Shown in pieces: positions 7,765 through 16,886 of a stretch of DNA of 64,000 nt. The notes below the pieces were generated by a model. It was not told the origin of the DNA, ran no database searches, and saw nothing but the letters and a program-made list of their open reading frames with translations. The DNA lies in assembly GCF_016615955.1 (NCBI RefSeq), contig NZ_CP067113.1:806001-870000 (forward strand), in the 5' to 3' direction. The DNA is from Luteimonas sp. MC1750. Lineage in GTDB: Bacteria; Pseudomonadota; Gammaproteobacteria; Xanthomonadales; Xanthomonadaceae. The first letter of the stretch is position 1, and the number at the start of each line of letters is the position of its first letter. A program made the position numbers and the translations under genes.

Positions 7765-10700
7765 GTCGGCGCCTGCTGGCCTGCGATGCGGGCCGTCTCT
7801 TCGGCCAGCAGCTCCGGATGCAGGTCGAACTGGTCGCTCAGCAGCAGTTCGCGCGCCTCCGGCCGGACCTCGATGCGTTCGGCCTGCAGCAGGTCCTCGT
7901 CGCGGAACAGTTCGATGTAGCTGTCGAGCACGCCGCTGAGCGTGCCTTGGGCGGTGTCGGGCGCGGCCAGCACCAGCTGCAGGCCGAGCGAGCGCAGATA
8001 GTTGGTGGTGGCGCGCGCGTTCTGGGCGTCGATCTTGTCGCCGAACTCGTCGAGCAGGATCAGGCCCAGGCCGCCGGGATGCGCTTCGCTCTTGCCGTAG
8101 GCCGCGGCCAGCGCGGCGCCGGCGATCACGTACAGCGGCGCGCGGTGCTCGCCGCCGGAGCCCGAGCGCATGCGCTCGCTGAGGGTGCCGATCACGTGTT
8201 CGTCCTGGCGGATCTGCACCCCGAACTGGAAGAAACGGCGGTAGTCGTCCAGCGGCGAGTCGATCGCGCGCGCACTGGCGCTTTCGTCCACCAGCTCGGC
8301 GAAGGCCGCGGGCACCTCGCCGGCGCTGCCGAACAGGTTGTCCTCGCCGCCGAGGTCGGCGATGCGGCCGATGAAGCGGTGCAGGTCGCGGTAGTCGGGC
8401 AGCACCTCGTAGTGGAAGCGGTAGCGCTCGTTGTTGGAGAACGCCGGGCTGTTGCGCAGGGTGCGGTTGAGCGCGTCGATCTGGGTCTTCAGGCGCACGA
8501 AGTTGTCGTGCAGGGTGTTGGCGACGTTGCTGCGGAAGGTCTCGACCGCGGTGTCGTAAGCCTGGCGGGCCTCGGCCTGATAGTTGACCAGCTCGGTGTC
8601 GCGCAGGCGGGTGAGTTCGCCCTGCAGCAGGCGGCGGGCCTCGCGCCACTGGCTGGCTTCGAACCCGATGTCCACGCCGTGCGTGCTGGCGTACTGCTGC
8701 AGCGCGCTCCAGGCTTCGGGCAGGAGCTTCTGCAACTGGTCGGCGTTGTCGCGGGCGCGCTTGTCGCACAGGGCGGCGCAGTCCTCCAGGCCCATTTGCT
8801 TCTGCTCGAGCTCCTCGCGGTGGCGTTCGACCAGGTTGGCGTCGACATCACCGTCGCGGAAGGCCTCGACCGCGCGCCGGGCGGCGATTTCCGCCTGGGC
8901 CTGCAGGGCAGCGAGCAGGGCCTGCTGCTGCGCCAGCGCGCTCTGCGCCAGCGCCTCGGCGCTGATCAGGCCCTCGACGCGGGATTCGCCGGCGTCCAGC
9001 GCCTGCTTCAGCGCGGCCACGCGCTCGCTCATGCGCAGCAGGTCGGGGTCGCGTGCGGCCTCGCGGCTGTCCTGGCCGCTGCGGTAGTGGCTTTCCACCT
9101 GCTCATGTTCCAGGACGCGCGCATGCAGGGCCTGCGCCAGCTCCTCCGGTTCGGCCAGGCGGGCCATGCCGCGCTGGCAGGCTTCGGCGCGCCTGAGCTC
9201 GGGTTCGATGCGGCGGAGGTCGGCCTCGGCGGCCTCGACGTCTTCGCGCAGTGCGCGCGCCCGTTCGCGGCTGCTGGAAGCGCCGATCCGGAGATCCGCC
9301 GCTGCCGGCAGGCGCAGGCGTTCGATGCTGCCGCCCTTGGCCAGCAGGCCGTCGCGCGCCAGCGCCTGGCGGCTGTGGACCAGTTCGGCTTCGGTCTCCA
9401 CGCAGCGCAGCTCGCCCAGCTGACGGCGCAGGAAGGCCAGCGCATCGGCGTTGTCGCCGACCAGCAGCGCGGCCACGCTGCCGGCGTCCGGGGTGGCGCC
9501 GCGTGCGCCGCGCGCCTGGCTGGCGAGGGCGAGCTTGACGCCGTATACCGCGCGCCCGTCGCGCAGCGAGCGGTACAGCTTCACCGCGCGCTCCTCGTCC
9601 TGCGCGGGGACCAGCAGCGCCTCGACGTTGCTGCGCAGATAGGCCTCGATGGCCGGCTGCCAGGCGGCGTCGACCACCCGCACCAGGTCGCAGACCGGCT
9701 GCGCGACGATGCCTTCGTCGCGCAGGTAGTTCATCAGCCGCACCGCGTCCGGGTGGAGTTCGGCCTGGCCCGCGGCGAGGCGCTTCAGGTTGTGGCGGGC
9801 GGATTCGAGGCGGTCGCGCGCCTGCTCGAACGCGGCGTGGCGGCCGCGCGCATGGCCGTCGACCGCGTCCACCAGCGGTGCCGCCGCGGCCAGGGCGGCC
9901 TTCGCTTGCGCATGCAGCTGCGCGGGCGTCCACGGCAGGGCGGCATCGCCCGGCAGTGCGACCAAGGCCTCGTGCCACGCCTCCCATGGCGCGCCCGCGT
10001 TGGCCAGCGCGGTGGCGTCGACGCCGGGCAGGCCAAGCCGGCCGGTGTCGCGGTAGCGCTCGCGCACCGCGGCGATCTCGCGCAGCAGGGCGGTCTTCAG
10101 CTGTTGCAGGCGGTCGCGGTCGCGCCCGGCGAGCTCGTCCAGCTGGGCCTGCTCGCCATAGCCTTCGCGGCCCTGCAGCAGCGCCAGGGCATGGGCATGT
10201 TCGTCGCGCAGCTGGCCGCGCCCGGCACGCGCCGCGGCCAGGTCCCGGCCCAGCGACGCCAGGGCTTCGGCGGCGCCGTCGCACGCATCCTGCGCGGTCT
10301 CCACCTGTTCGCCGAGCAGGTCGCGCTGGTACTCCGCGGCCAGCGCGCGGTACGACGCCGCGCGCACGGCCTGGGCGGAGATCCGGGCGTACTGGCCGTC
10401 GACCCTGTCCGCCGAATCGATGCGGTGCTGCAGCTGTTCGATCCGCTCCTTGATCTGGCGGAAGCTGTCGAGCAGGGCGCGGAAGCGGGCGACGTCGGTG
10501 GGCCGGTCCTCGGCCACCAGGGTGCGCACGAACAGGTCCACGTCCTCCACCCGCTGCAGGTTGAGCGCGTTCTGGAAGGCCTTGCGGAAGGCGTTGAAGT
10601 CCGGGTGCGCGCCGGGCGAGGCGCGCAGCCGGGTCAGCAGGTCGCGGACGAAGCGTTCGCCGCTGGCATGGAACTCGGGGCTGGTGCCGGCCTCGCGGCA

Positions 10701-11189
10701 GCGCTGCCCGGCCAGGGCGCGGAAACGGCTCCATTCCAGCGGCAGTTCGCGGCCATCGATCCGCTCGACGTGGTCCTCCAGGTCCAGCGCCACCCCCGGC
10801 AGCAGGTACAGCCCGTGCTGGCGGTGCTCGGGCTCGTCGGCCGACGCCCCCAGGGCGATGCCCGCGGTCAGCGGCAGGCCGCTGTCCTGGTCGCGGAACA
10901 CCAGGCTGATGTAGGTGGTGGCGGTGCGCCGCTTGCGGCCCTCGTCGCCGCTGCGGTACACGCCCAGGCAGTAGTCGCGGATGCTGCGCGAGCGCGCCTT
11001 GCCGCCGGCCTGGGCGTTGAAGTGGATGTAGCGGCGGTCGCCGCCGAGCAGGACGATCTGCAGCGCGTCCAGCAGCGCGCTCTTGCCGGCGCCGTTGGGC
11101 GCGATGATGGCGCTGGTGCGGTCGAAGTGCAGGGTCTGCGCTTCGAACAGGAAGAACTGCAGCAGGTGCATGCGCTCAAGCAGCTGCAT
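7761..11189 (-). CDS. jetC: Wadjet SMC-like ATPase JetC
   Basis: 1142 residues in the MukB/SMC mould. The N-terminal head begins MQLLERMHLLQFFLFEAQTL and has Walker A APNGAGKSALLDAL at about residues 30-43. Two long Ala/Glu/Arg/Leu-rich coiled-coil stretches flank a central hinge around residues 480-600. The C-terminal head has the signature region SGSGGEHRAPLYVIAGAALA and Walker B GLGLILLDEFGDKID. It is the motor that extrudes DNA loops with JetA and JetB. I chose ATG 11189 over 11222 because the protein then begins at the first head strand; this start overlaps the jetB end by 14 bases. All ATPase motifs look functional. Confidence 0.9.
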   Translation of the reverse strand: MQLLERMHLLQFFLFEAQTLHFDRTSAIIAPNGAGKSALLDALQIVLLGGDRRYIHFNAQAGGKARSRSIRDYCLGVYRSGDEGRKRRTATTYISLVFRDQDSGLPLTAGIALGASADEPEHRQHGLYLLPGVALDLEDHVERIDGRELPLEWSRFRALAGQRCREAGTSPEFHASGERFVRDLLTRLRASPGAHPDFNAFRKAFQNALNLQRVEDVDLFVRTLVAEDRPTDVARFRALLDSFRQIKERIEQLQHRIDSADRVDGQYARISAQAVRAASYRALAAEYQRDLLGEQVETAQDACDGAAEALASLGRDLAAARAGRGQLRDEHAHALALLQGREGYGEQAQLDELAGRDRDRLQQLKTALLREIAAVRERYRDTGRLGLPGVDATALANAGAPWEAWHEALVALPGDAALPWTPAQLHAQAKAALAAAAPLVDAVDGHARGRHAAFEQARDRLESARHNLKRLAAGQAELHPDAVRLMNYLRDEGIVAQPVCDLVRVVDAAWQPAIEAYLRSNVEALLVPAQDEERAVKLYRSLRDGRAVYGVKLALASQARGARGATPDAGSVAALLVGDNADALAFLRRQLGELRCVETEAELVHSRQALARDGLLAKGGSIERLRLPAAADLRIGASSSRERARALREDVEAAEADLRRIEPELRRAEACQRGMARLAEPEELAQALHARVLEHEQVESHYRSGQDSREAARDPDLLRMSERVAALKQALDAGESRVEGLISAEALAQSALAQQQALLAALQAQAEIAARRAVEAFRDGDVDANLVERHREELEQKQMGLEDCAALCDKRARDNADQLQKLLPEAWSALQQYASTHGVDIGFEASQWREARRLLQGELTRLRDTELVNYQAEARQAYDTAVETFRSNVANTLHDNFVRLKTQIDALNRTLRNSPAFSNNERYRFHYEVLPDYRDLHRFIGRIADLGGEDNLFGSAGEVPAAFAELVDESASARAIDSPLDDYRRFFQFGVQIRQDEHVIGTLSERMRSGSGGEHRAPLYVIAGAALAAAYGKSEAHPGGLGLILLDEFGDKIDAQNARATTNYLRSLGLQLVLAAPDTAQGTLSGVLDSYIELFRDEDLLQAERIEVRPEARELLLSDQFDLHPELLAEETARIAGQQAPT

Positions 11190-11847
11190 CGTCGCCCTCC
11201 GCGGCCGCGACGGCGCTGCCATCGGCGTTGCCGGTGTCGCCGTCGCCGTCGCCGTCGTCCTCGTCGTCGAGGCTGTGCTGGTCCAGGCGCTGCAGCCACT
11301 GCTCGCCGACGATGTCGACGATGGCCGGGCGCACCATCAGCTGGAAGGGCTGCAGCGCGTCGCCCTCGCCCTCGACCAGGCGGCAGCAGCCCCAGCGGCG
11401 GAGGGTGGCGGCCAGCATGCGCAGGCTGCCGATGTCGGGCATCGGCCGGCCGGTCAGCGCCGGCCAGGCTTCCTGCAGGTCGGGCAGTTCCACCACCACC
11501 TCGCCGTGCTCCTCCACCCGCCCCTGGCGGATGGCCTCGTCGTAGCGCTGGCGCAGCACCAGCAGGAACAGGGTCTCGTCCAGGCGCACCGGCGCGCCTT
11601 CGCCGTGGCGGGGCAGGGCGATGATGTAGCGGTGGGCGGGGTTGCGCTCCAGGCGGATGCCCAGCGGCGCGAGCGCGGCGGCGAAGTCGTCGAGGAACTC
11701 CTCGACCAGGTGGTAGGCCACGCGCGAACGGTGGTCGGCGGCGTACAGCACCTGCTCGGTCACCAGGCGCCAGGCGGCACGCTCGAAGTCCTGTTCGACG
11801 CAGGTGCCGTTGGTGAGTTGGCTGAGCGTGGTCCAGCTGCGTTTCAT
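11176..11847 (-). CDS. jetB: Wadjet MukE-like subunit JetB
   Basis: 223 residues, DUF4194 / MukE-like. It starts MKRSWTTLSQLTNG at ATG 11847, overlapping the jetA stop as ATGA, which suits translational coupling. The middle is built of winged-helix-like segments (YHLVEEFLDDFAAALAPLGI, LDETLFLLVLRQRYDEAIRQ, LRMLAATLRRWGCCRLV). The last ~30 residues are a low-complexity acidic tail (DDEDDGDGDGDTGNADG). JetB bridges the JetA kleisin and JetC heads. The family assignment rests on length, position and these segments. Confidence 0.85.
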   Translation of the reverse strand: MKRSWTTLSQLTNGTCVEQDFERAAWRLVTEQVLYAADHRSRVAYHLVEEFLDDFAAALAPLGIRLERNPAHRYIIALPRHGEGAPVRLDETLFLLVLRQRYDEAIRQGRVEEHGEVVVELPDLQEAWPALTGRPMPDIGSLRMLAATLRRWGCCRLVEGEGDALQPFQLMVRPAIVDIVGEQWLQRLDQHSLDDEDDGDGDGDTGNADGSAVAAAEGDDAAA

Positions 11848-13298
11848 GCGGTGTCCCGGTGCGGCGGCGCGAGGCGGTGGAGGGTGAAGCGCGGTGCGCG
11901 CAGGTAGCCGTTGTCGCCGGGGCCGTCGCCGGCGTCGGCCAGCTCGACGCGGAAGCCGCGCAGCAGGCGTCCGAGCGGGTCGTCGCGGCGCAGGCCGCCG
12001 CTGCGGCGGCTGCGCTGGGCCAGGGTCAGCAGCGTCTGGTAGGCGCGCAGGTCCTCGATCGAACGGATCTGCAGCATCTCGGAGTCGATGTGGCCCTCGG
12101 CCGTGAGGTGGCGCCCGACGTAGCGCGCCATGTCCTCGGCGGTGACCAGGCGCGCGCGCTTGATCCGCCGCAGCAGCGCCAGCCGGGCCAGTTGTTCCGG
12201 CGTGGGCCGCTGCATGGCGTTGGCGCTGCGCGGGATCGGCTTCGGCTTGCGCCGGGGCGGGCGCAGCTGCGCTTCGTCCATCAGCGCGCCCGGCGCGACC
12301 GGCATGCGCAGCGCGCCGTCCGGCGCCCGCTGGGCGCCGCGGATGGCGCGGCGCAGCAGCTCGTCCAGGCGGTCGGGCGCGCGCAGGCGGTAATCGAGGA
12401 AGGCCATCGCGCGGCGGTTGGCCTGGCGCATGTCCTCGTCGAGCCGGGCCAGGTACTCGTCGATGCGCTCGAGTTCGCGCAGGCGGCGCAGGCCGCGCTG
12501 CAGCCGCGCTTCGGCGCGCTCCGGGTCGCCGCCGGCGAGGTGCTCGGCATACCAGGCGAGCAGGCGGCCGCGCAGCGGGTCGGCCTCGAGCTGGCGCGCC
12601 ATCGCCAGGATCGCGCTGCGCCGGGCCAGCGGGTGGTCGGCCTTGTGCAGGTCGGCGTAGTCGCCGATGAAGAACTGGCCGACGTAGCGCTCGAACCACT
12701 GGCGCGCGAACTGCGCCGTGGTCTCCGAGCGGCTCAGCTCGGGCATCAGGTCGCGCACCTGCAGGCTCATCGAGGCCAGCGAGGCCAGCAGCCGGCGCGC
12801 CTGGTCGGCGGCCTCGTCCAGGGTGTCGCCGCCGGCGCGGCCTTCGACCACCTGCTGCAGCTGCAGTTCGATCGAGCGGATGCGGGCGGAGACGAAGGTC
12901 GGGCCGCGCTCGCTGAACTCGACCAGCAGCGACAGCAGCTGCGACACCGCCGGCGTCATCATGACCATCTCGCGCGCGCCGAACTTCTCCTGGCGCAGCC
13001 AGCCGGCCTGGCGGAAGCGCTCGTAGAGGGTGTTGGCGCGGACGGTGAGCGGGGTGCCGGGCGCCTGGCCGTCCTCGTCCTCCCAGGGATCGTCGCCCAG
13101 CAGGTAGCGCTCGATCGCGGCGGTGACCTCGCGCCGGGGATAGCCGTGGCTGGGCGGCACCGGGGCATCCGGGCCGCCGAAGAATTCATCGTGCAGGCGG
13201 CACAGCAGCAGCCAGTAGTGTTCGCGGTTGGCCGAGGCCAGCGGGCCGAACAGCCCCGGCGGGACCACCGTGAACAGGGTGGGTGGCGATGTGGTCAA
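11844..13298 (-). CDS. jetA: Wadjet kleisin-like subunit JetA
   Basis: 484 residues, MukF-like. It opens LFTVVPPGLFGPLASANREH, the winged-helix N-terminus of JetA proteins, followed by a helical bundle (LQQVVEGRAGGDTLDEAADQ) and a C-terminal region joining JetC. The start is TTG 13298 with GGGGAA about 5 bases upstream; no ATG is available before the conserved N-terminus. It is the first of four genes with overlaps of 4 (A/B), 14 (B/C) and 4 bases (C/D). Its promoter should lie in 13299-13398, which it shares divergently with the toxin-antitoxin pair. I cannot assign the Wadjet subtype without profile comparison. Confidence 0.83.
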   Translation of the reverse strand: MTTSPPTLFTVVPPGLFGPLASANREHYWLLLCRLHDEFFGGPDAPVPPSHGYPRREVTAAIERYLLGDDPWEDEDGQAPGTPLTVRANTLYERFRQAGWLRQEKFGAREMVMMTPAVSQLLSLLVEFSERGPTFVSARIRSIELQLQQVVEGRAGGDTLDEAADQARRLLASLASMSLQVRDLMPELSRSETTAQFARQWFERYVGQFFIGDYADLHKADHPLARRSAILAMARQLEADPLRGRLLAWYAEHLAGGDPERAEARLQRGLRRLRELERIDEYLARLDEDMRQANRRAMAFLDYRLRAPDRLDELLRRAIRGAQRAPDGALRMPVAPGALMDEAQLRPPRRKPKPIPRSANAMQRPTPEQLARLALLRRIKRARLVTAEDMARYVGRHLTAEGHIDSEMLQIRSIEDLRAYQTLLTLAQRSRRSGGLRRDDPLGRLLRGFRVELADAGDGPGDNGYLRAPRFTLHRLAPPHRDTA

Positions 13299-13386
13299 CA
13301 GCTTTCCCCGGCCGGGCCTGCGCCCGGAACAGCTCCTTGGACCGGCAGTATCGCCGGGCGCGTCGCGACAGGCGAGACAGGCGGTC

Positions 13387-13392
13387 TATACT
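13387..13392 (+). promoter_or_regulatory. Putative -10 box of the toxin-antitoxin operon
   Basis: TATACT stands out in a GC-rich 100-base divergent intergenic region. It lies 7 bases before ATG 13399, so a transcript from it would be nearly leaderless, or translation may start at the in-frame ATG 13423. No good -35 match is seen. Confidence 0.35.
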
Positions 13393-13398
13393 GCTTTC

Positions 13399-13617
13399 AT
13401 GGGTCAGCCCAGGCCAGATTTCATGAAGCTTTCCGTGTCCGAGCGGATCCAGCTCGCGGAGGACATCTGGGACAGTATCCCGGCGGAAAATCCCGATGCT
13501 GTCACGTTGACGCCTGTCCAACTGCAGGAAATCCGGACACGCTTGGATGAACACGAGCGCGATCCGTCTTCGGCGGTAGCCTGGGACGAAGTGCGTTCGG
13601 AGCTGTTCCAGCGCTGA
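13399..13617 (+). CDS. Addiction-module antitoxin (Unstab_antitox family)
   Basis: 72 residues: MGQPRPDF then MKLSVSERIQLAEDIWDSIP, matching the short all-helical antitoxins of PF09720 (xxDFxKLSVSERIQLVEDIWDSI), and a C-terminal part LDEHERDPSSAVAWDEVRSE with the WDEV motif that usually threads into the toxin. It would neutralise the toxin encoded next, its stop overlapping the toxin ATG (TGATG). ATG 13399 fits the family N-terminus; ATG 13423 is possible given the position of the TATACT box. The pair lies divergent to the Wadjet operon. Confidence 0.85.
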   Translation: MGQPRPDFMKLSVSERIQLAEDIWDSIPAENPDAVTLTPVQLQEIRTRLDEHERDPSSAVAWDEVRSELFQR

Positions 13618-13913
13618 TGCGCATCGTCTTCAGGCCTGAAGCGCGCGACGAGCTTCTTGAAGCACGGGCCTGGTACGAATCCAAAGCAACGGGTCTGGGG
13701 CTGGAGTTCGCCCGAGCAGTGGAGGCCGCAGTCGCCTTGGCGAGCAGGAATCCGGACGCTGCCAGTCAGGTTGCGTCGGATTGCCGCCGGCTCCTGCTTC
13801 GCCGGTTTCCGTTTTCCCTGGTGTATCGGGCGCGAGCTGACGAGTTGGTCGTGTTGGCGGTCTTTCACCATCGGCGCAGCCCGGCCAGGCTGGTTCGCCG
13901 GATAAAGGACTAG
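13617..13913 (+). CDS. ParE/RelE-family toxin
   Basis: 98 residues of the RelE/ParE fold: MRIVFRPEARDELLEARAWY at the start, an internal RRLLLRRFPFSLVYRA strand pair and the closing VLAVFHHRRSPARLVRR. The FPFxLVYR and VxAVxHxRR patterns mark ParE-like plasmid-stabilisation toxins that are usually paired with PF09720 antitoxins. These typically poison gyrase or translation; the target here is not known. Translation is coupled to the antitoxin through a one-base overlap. The frame is intact, so the module is probably active. Confidence 0.85.
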   Translation: MRIVFRPEARDELLEARAWYESKATGLGLEFARAVEAAVALASRNPDAASQVASDCRRLLLRRFPFSLVYRARADELVVLAVFHHRRSPARLVRRIKD

Positions 13914-14031
13914 GTCTGCGACCCCTTCAGATCGATCGCCCGCCAAGCTGTTGATCTGAAACCCCTCTCACTCCCTGAGACCGCCCGGTGCCGGAATCCG
14001 TCCGACGGCCGGGCTTGCCCTTTCCCGGCAA

Positions 14032-14049
14032 GGTAAATAGATTTTTACC
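14032..14049. promoter_or_regulatory. Candidate LexA operator before lexA
   Basis: A perfect inverted repeat, GGTAAA-N6-TTTACC, ends one base before the lexA ATG at 14051. The centre holds A/T-rich sequence that could also serve as a -10 box. No Shine-Dalgarno is visible between it and the ATG, so the message may be leaderless. The position suits autorepression of the lexA-imuA-imuB-dnaE2 operon. Xanthomonad LexA proteins are known to use operators unlike the E. coli SOS box, so sequence alone cannot prove it. Confidence 0.55.
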
Positions 14050-14050
14050 C

Positions 14051-14725
14051 ATGACCGACGACCTCACCCCCCGACAGCGCGACGTGCTCGATTTCATCCA
14101 GGCCCATGCCGGGGCCGAGGGCGCGCCGCCCACGCTGCAGCAGATCGCCGACGCCTTCGGCTTCCGCCAGGCCTGCGCGGCGCACAAGCACGTGCGCCGG
14201 CTGCAGCAGGCGGGTTACCTGGAGGTTCGACCCAACGAGGCGCGCGGGATCCGCGTGGTGGGCGGCCTGGCGCAGGGCGGCGCGTCGGGCCGGGCAGGGC
14301 GCGGGCGCCAGGTCCCCGGCACCCGGCTGAAGGTCCGCGACGACCGCCTGGAACTGCCCGTGCTCGGCCGCGTGGCCGCGGGTTCGCCGATCAGCGCCGA
14401 TGCCGGCATCGAGCGCCACGTGCTGCTCGACCGCGCGCTGTTTTCAAGCCGCCCCGACTACCTGCTGCGGGTGAAGGGCGATTCGATGCGCGACGACGGC
14501 ATCTTCGACGGCGACCTGGTGGCGGTGCAGCGCGCCAGCGACGCGCGCAACGGCCAGGTGGTGGTGGCGCGCATCGACGGCGAGATCACCATCAAGCGGC
14601 TGGAACGCACGCGCGCGCGGCTGCGGCTCTTGCCGCGCAATCCGGACTACGCGCCGATCGAGGTGCCGGCGGGCAGCGACTTCGCCATCGAAGGCATCTA
14701 CTGCGGACTGGTGCGCGCGGAATGA
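14051..14725 (+). CDS. lexA: LexA-type SOS repressor (LexA2, mutagenesis-cassette copy)
   Basis: 224 residues. An N-terminal winged helix (MTDDLTPRQRDVLDFIQAHA; TLQQIADAFGFRQACAAHKH) is joined by a basic Gly/Arg-rich linker to an S24 autoprotease domain. The cleavage site is Ala110-Gly111 in GRVAAGSP. The catalytic pair is Ser145 (GDSMRDDG) and Lys182 (GEITIKRLE), with the same 35- and 37-residue spacings as E. coli LexA. It should self-cleave on RecA filaments and derepress this operon. The linker is longer than in E. coli LexA (202 aa), and the recognition helix differs (FRQACAAHKHVRRL), in line with a different operator. imuA follows with an ATGA overlap. Confidence 0.92.
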   Translation: MTDDLTPRQRDVLDFIQAHAGAEGAPPTLQQIADAFGFRQACAAHKHVRRLQQAGYLEVRPNEARGIRVVGGLAQGGASGRAGRGRQVPGTRLKVRDDRLELPVLGRVAAGSPISADAGIERHVLLDRALFSSRPDYLLRVKGDSMRDDGIFDGDLVAVQRASDARNGQVVVARIDGEITIKRLERTRARLRLLPRNPDYAPIEVPAGSDFAIEGIYCGLVRAE

Positions 14726-15369
14726 ACGCGATGCCGGCCCCTGCGATGCCCGCTCCCGCGGCGCCCCCCGACCTCGACGCGATGCTGTCGGCGCGCACGG
14801 TGTGGCGCGCGGCGCGGGCGCCGGTGGTGGCCGACGACGGCGAGCCGACGGGGCACGCCGCGCTCGATGCGCTGCTGCCGCAGGGCGGCTGGCCGCGCGC
14901 GGCGCTGACCGAGCTGCTGCTGCCGGCCGACGGCGTGGGCGAGCTGTCGCTGCTGCTGCCGACGCTGGCGCGGCTGACCCGGGCCGGCGGCGTCGTGGCG
15001 CTGGTGGCGCCGCCCTACCTGCCATATGCGCCGGCGTGGCAGGCGGCAGGGGTGGACCTGCGGCAGCTCGAGATCATCGAGGCCGACGCGCGCGGCGCGC
15101 TGTGGGCCTTCGAGCAGTGCCTGCGCAGCGCCGCCTGCGCGGCGGTGCTGGGCTGGCCGCTGCAGGCCGATGCGCAGGCGCTGCGGCGGCTGCAGGTGGC
15201 CGCCGACAGCGGCGACTGCCTGGGCTTCGCCTTCCGCGATGCCAAGCACGCGGCCAATCCCTCGCCGGCGGCGCTGCGGATGGAGTATTCGGCGGCGGGC
15301 GAGGGCGGCTGGCACGTGCGCAAATGCCGCGGCGCCAACCCGCCCACCCGCGCCGTCCAGCTGTCCTGA
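14722..15369 (+). CDS. imuA: Translesion synthesis accessory protein ImuA
   Basis: 215 residues, RecA/SulA-like ImuA. After an Ala/Pro-rich start it contains VWRA, TGHAALDALLPQGGWPRAAL and TELLLPADGVGELSLLLPTL, the degenerate P-loop region of the family, then VALVAPPYLPYAPAWQAAGV. No true Walker A lysine is visible, as usual for ImuA. It works with ImuB and DnaE2 in damage-induced mutagenesis. It overlaps lexA by four bases and is followed seven bases later by imuB. Confidence 0.88.
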   Translation: MNAMPAPAMPAPAAPPDLDAMLSARTVWRAARAPVVADDGEPTGHAALDALLPQGGWPRAALTELLLPADGVGELSLLLPTLARLTRAGGVVALVAPPYLPYAPAWQAAGVDLRQLEIIEADARGALWAFEQCLRSAACAAVLGWPLQADAQALRRLQVAADSGDCLGFAFRDAKHAANPSPAALRMEYSAAGEGGWHVRKCRGANPPTRAVQLS

Positions 15370-15376
15370 GGCCGCC

Positions 15377-16858
15377 GTGCTCTGGGCCTGCATCGCGCTG
15401 CCGCGGCTGGCGCTGGACGCCGTCCTCCGCCGGGTGCCGGATCCGTCGCGGCCGCTGGCCCTGGTCTCCGGCCCCGCGCAGCTGCGCCACCTGCACGCGG
15501 TCAACGCCGCCGCCGCCGAGGCCGGGCTGAAGGCCGGCATGCGCCTGTCCGCCGCGCACGCGCTGCTGGCGGACGTGTCGATGGTCGACCACGATCCCGC
15601 GGCCGACGCGCGCTGGCAGCGCTTCCTCGCCGCCTGGGCCTATCGCCACAGCTCGCAGGTGAGCGCGCAGTGGCCGGGCGCGATCGTGCTGGAGGTACGC
15701 GCCAGCTTCCGCCTGTTCGGGCCTTGGCCGCGCTTCGAGGCGCGCCTGCGCGAGGAGCTCGATGGCCTCGGCTTCAGCCACCGCATCGCGCTGGCGCCGA
15801 CGCCGCGCGCGGCGCGGGTCTTCGCCGGCCTGCGCGACGGCTTCGCGGTCACCAGCGGAAGCGCCATGCGCGAGGCGCTGGCGCGGGTGCCGGTGCGCCG
15901 CGCCGCGCTGCCCGGCAACGCCGGCGAGCGCCTGCAGCGCATGGGCCTGCGCACGCTGGGCGACCTGCGCGCGCTGCCGCGCGACGGGCTGCGCCGGCGC
16001 TTCGGCATCGAGCTGCTGCAGCACCTCGACCGCCTGCACGGCGATGCCGACGATCCGCTCGCGCTCTATGCGCCGGCGGACCACTTCGACGGCCGCATCG
16101 AGCTCGGCTTCGAGGTCGAAAGCCACCAGGCGCTGCTGTTCCCGCTGCGCCGGCTGGTCACCGACCTCGCCACGTATCTCTCCGCGCGCGACGGCGGGGT
16201 GCAGCGCTTCAGCCTGCGCCTGGAGCACGAGGCGCGGCACGCCCTGCCTTCGCACGAGGCCGACCAGGTGCAGCACGACGCCGTGCGCTTCACCGAGGTG
16301 CCGGTCGGGCTGCTCGCCGCCGAGCGCGACGCGGGGCTGCTGTTCGAACTCACCCGCAACCGCCTGGAGCAGGTGGCGCTGCCGGCGCCGGTGATCGGCC
16401 TGCGCCTGCTGGCGCGCGAGCTGCCGCCCTTCGTCCCGGCCGAGCGCGACCTGTTCGATACCCGTCCGGCGCAGGCGGTGCCCTGGCCGCAGCTGCGCGA
16501 GCGCCTGCGCGCGCGCCTCGGCGACGAGGCCGTGCATCGCGTGGCACCTGCCGGTGATCCACGTCCCGAACGCGCCTGGCGGCGCGCCGACGCGGGCGAG
16601 GGCGGCGACGCGGCCTGCGCCACGCCCGCGCCAGCGCGCCCGCCGCGGCCGGCCTGGCTGCTGCCACGCCCGGTGCCGCTGCGCGATGCCCAACTGCGCA
16701 TCGTGTCCGGCCCGGAGCGGCTGGAGAGCGGCTGGTGGGACGGCGAGGACGCGCGCCGCGACTACTACGTGCTGGAGACCTCGCGCGGCCAGCGGGCCTG
16801 GGCGTTCGCGCCGCCGGGCGAGCTCGGCGGCTGGATGCTGCACGGGTGGTTCGCATGA
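15377..16858 (+). CDS. imuB: Inactive Y-family polymerase homologue ImuB
   Basis: 493 residues from GTG 15377; this start removes ~117 upstream shadow codons and gives the typical opening [20 protein letters not shown]. It has Y-family palm, fingers and thumb segments ([52 protein letters not shown]). The palm lacks the metal-binding acids of active Pol IV/V, where ALPRL stands in place of the D-x-D strand, as in other ImuB proteins. It acts as a hub linking the beta clamp, ImuA and DnaE2. The tail [20 protein letters not shown] is the usual end of the family. Confidence 0.9.
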   Translation: MLWACIALPRLALDAVLRRVPDPSRPLALVSGPAQLRHLHAVNAAAAEAGLKAGMRLSAAHALLADVSMVDHDPAADARWQRFLAAWAYRHSSQVSAQWPGAIVLEVRASFRLFGPWPRFEARLREELDGLGFSHRIALAPTPRAARVFAGLRDGFAVTSGSAMREALARVPVRRAALPGNAGERLQRMGLRTLGDLRALPRDGLRRRFGIELLQHLDRLHGDADDPLALYAPADHFDGRIELGFEVESHQALLFPLRRLVTDLATYLSARDGGVQRFSLRLEHEARHALPSHEADQVQHDAVRFTEVPVGLLAAERDAGLLFELTRNRLEQVALPAPVIGLRLLARELPPFVPAERDLFDTRPAQAVPWPQLRERLRARLGDEAVHRVAPAGDPRPERAWRRADAGEGGDAACATPAPARPPRPAWLLPRPVPLRDAQLRIVSGPERLESGWWDGEDARRDYYVLETSRGQRAWAFAPPGELGGWMLHGWFA

Positions 16859-16886
16859 GCGGCCCCGAGGCAGGCGGCGGCCCGCC

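Noticed and set aside
7629..11624. Very long open frame on the plus strand across the Wadjet genes (~1330 codons)
   Set aside because: It is antisense to jetC and jetB, is rich in Gln/Ala/Gly/Arg and has no domain I recognise. High GC leaves such frames open by chance.
13299..13398. LexA operator controlling Wadjet and the toxin-antitoxin pair
   Set aside because: No GGTAAA/TTTACC symmetric site is present in this divergent promoter region.
13926..13960. TTCAGATC / GATCTGAA inverted repeat after the toxin gene
   Set aside because: Eight-base arms with a 19-base loop and no T-run; not convincing as a terminator or operator.
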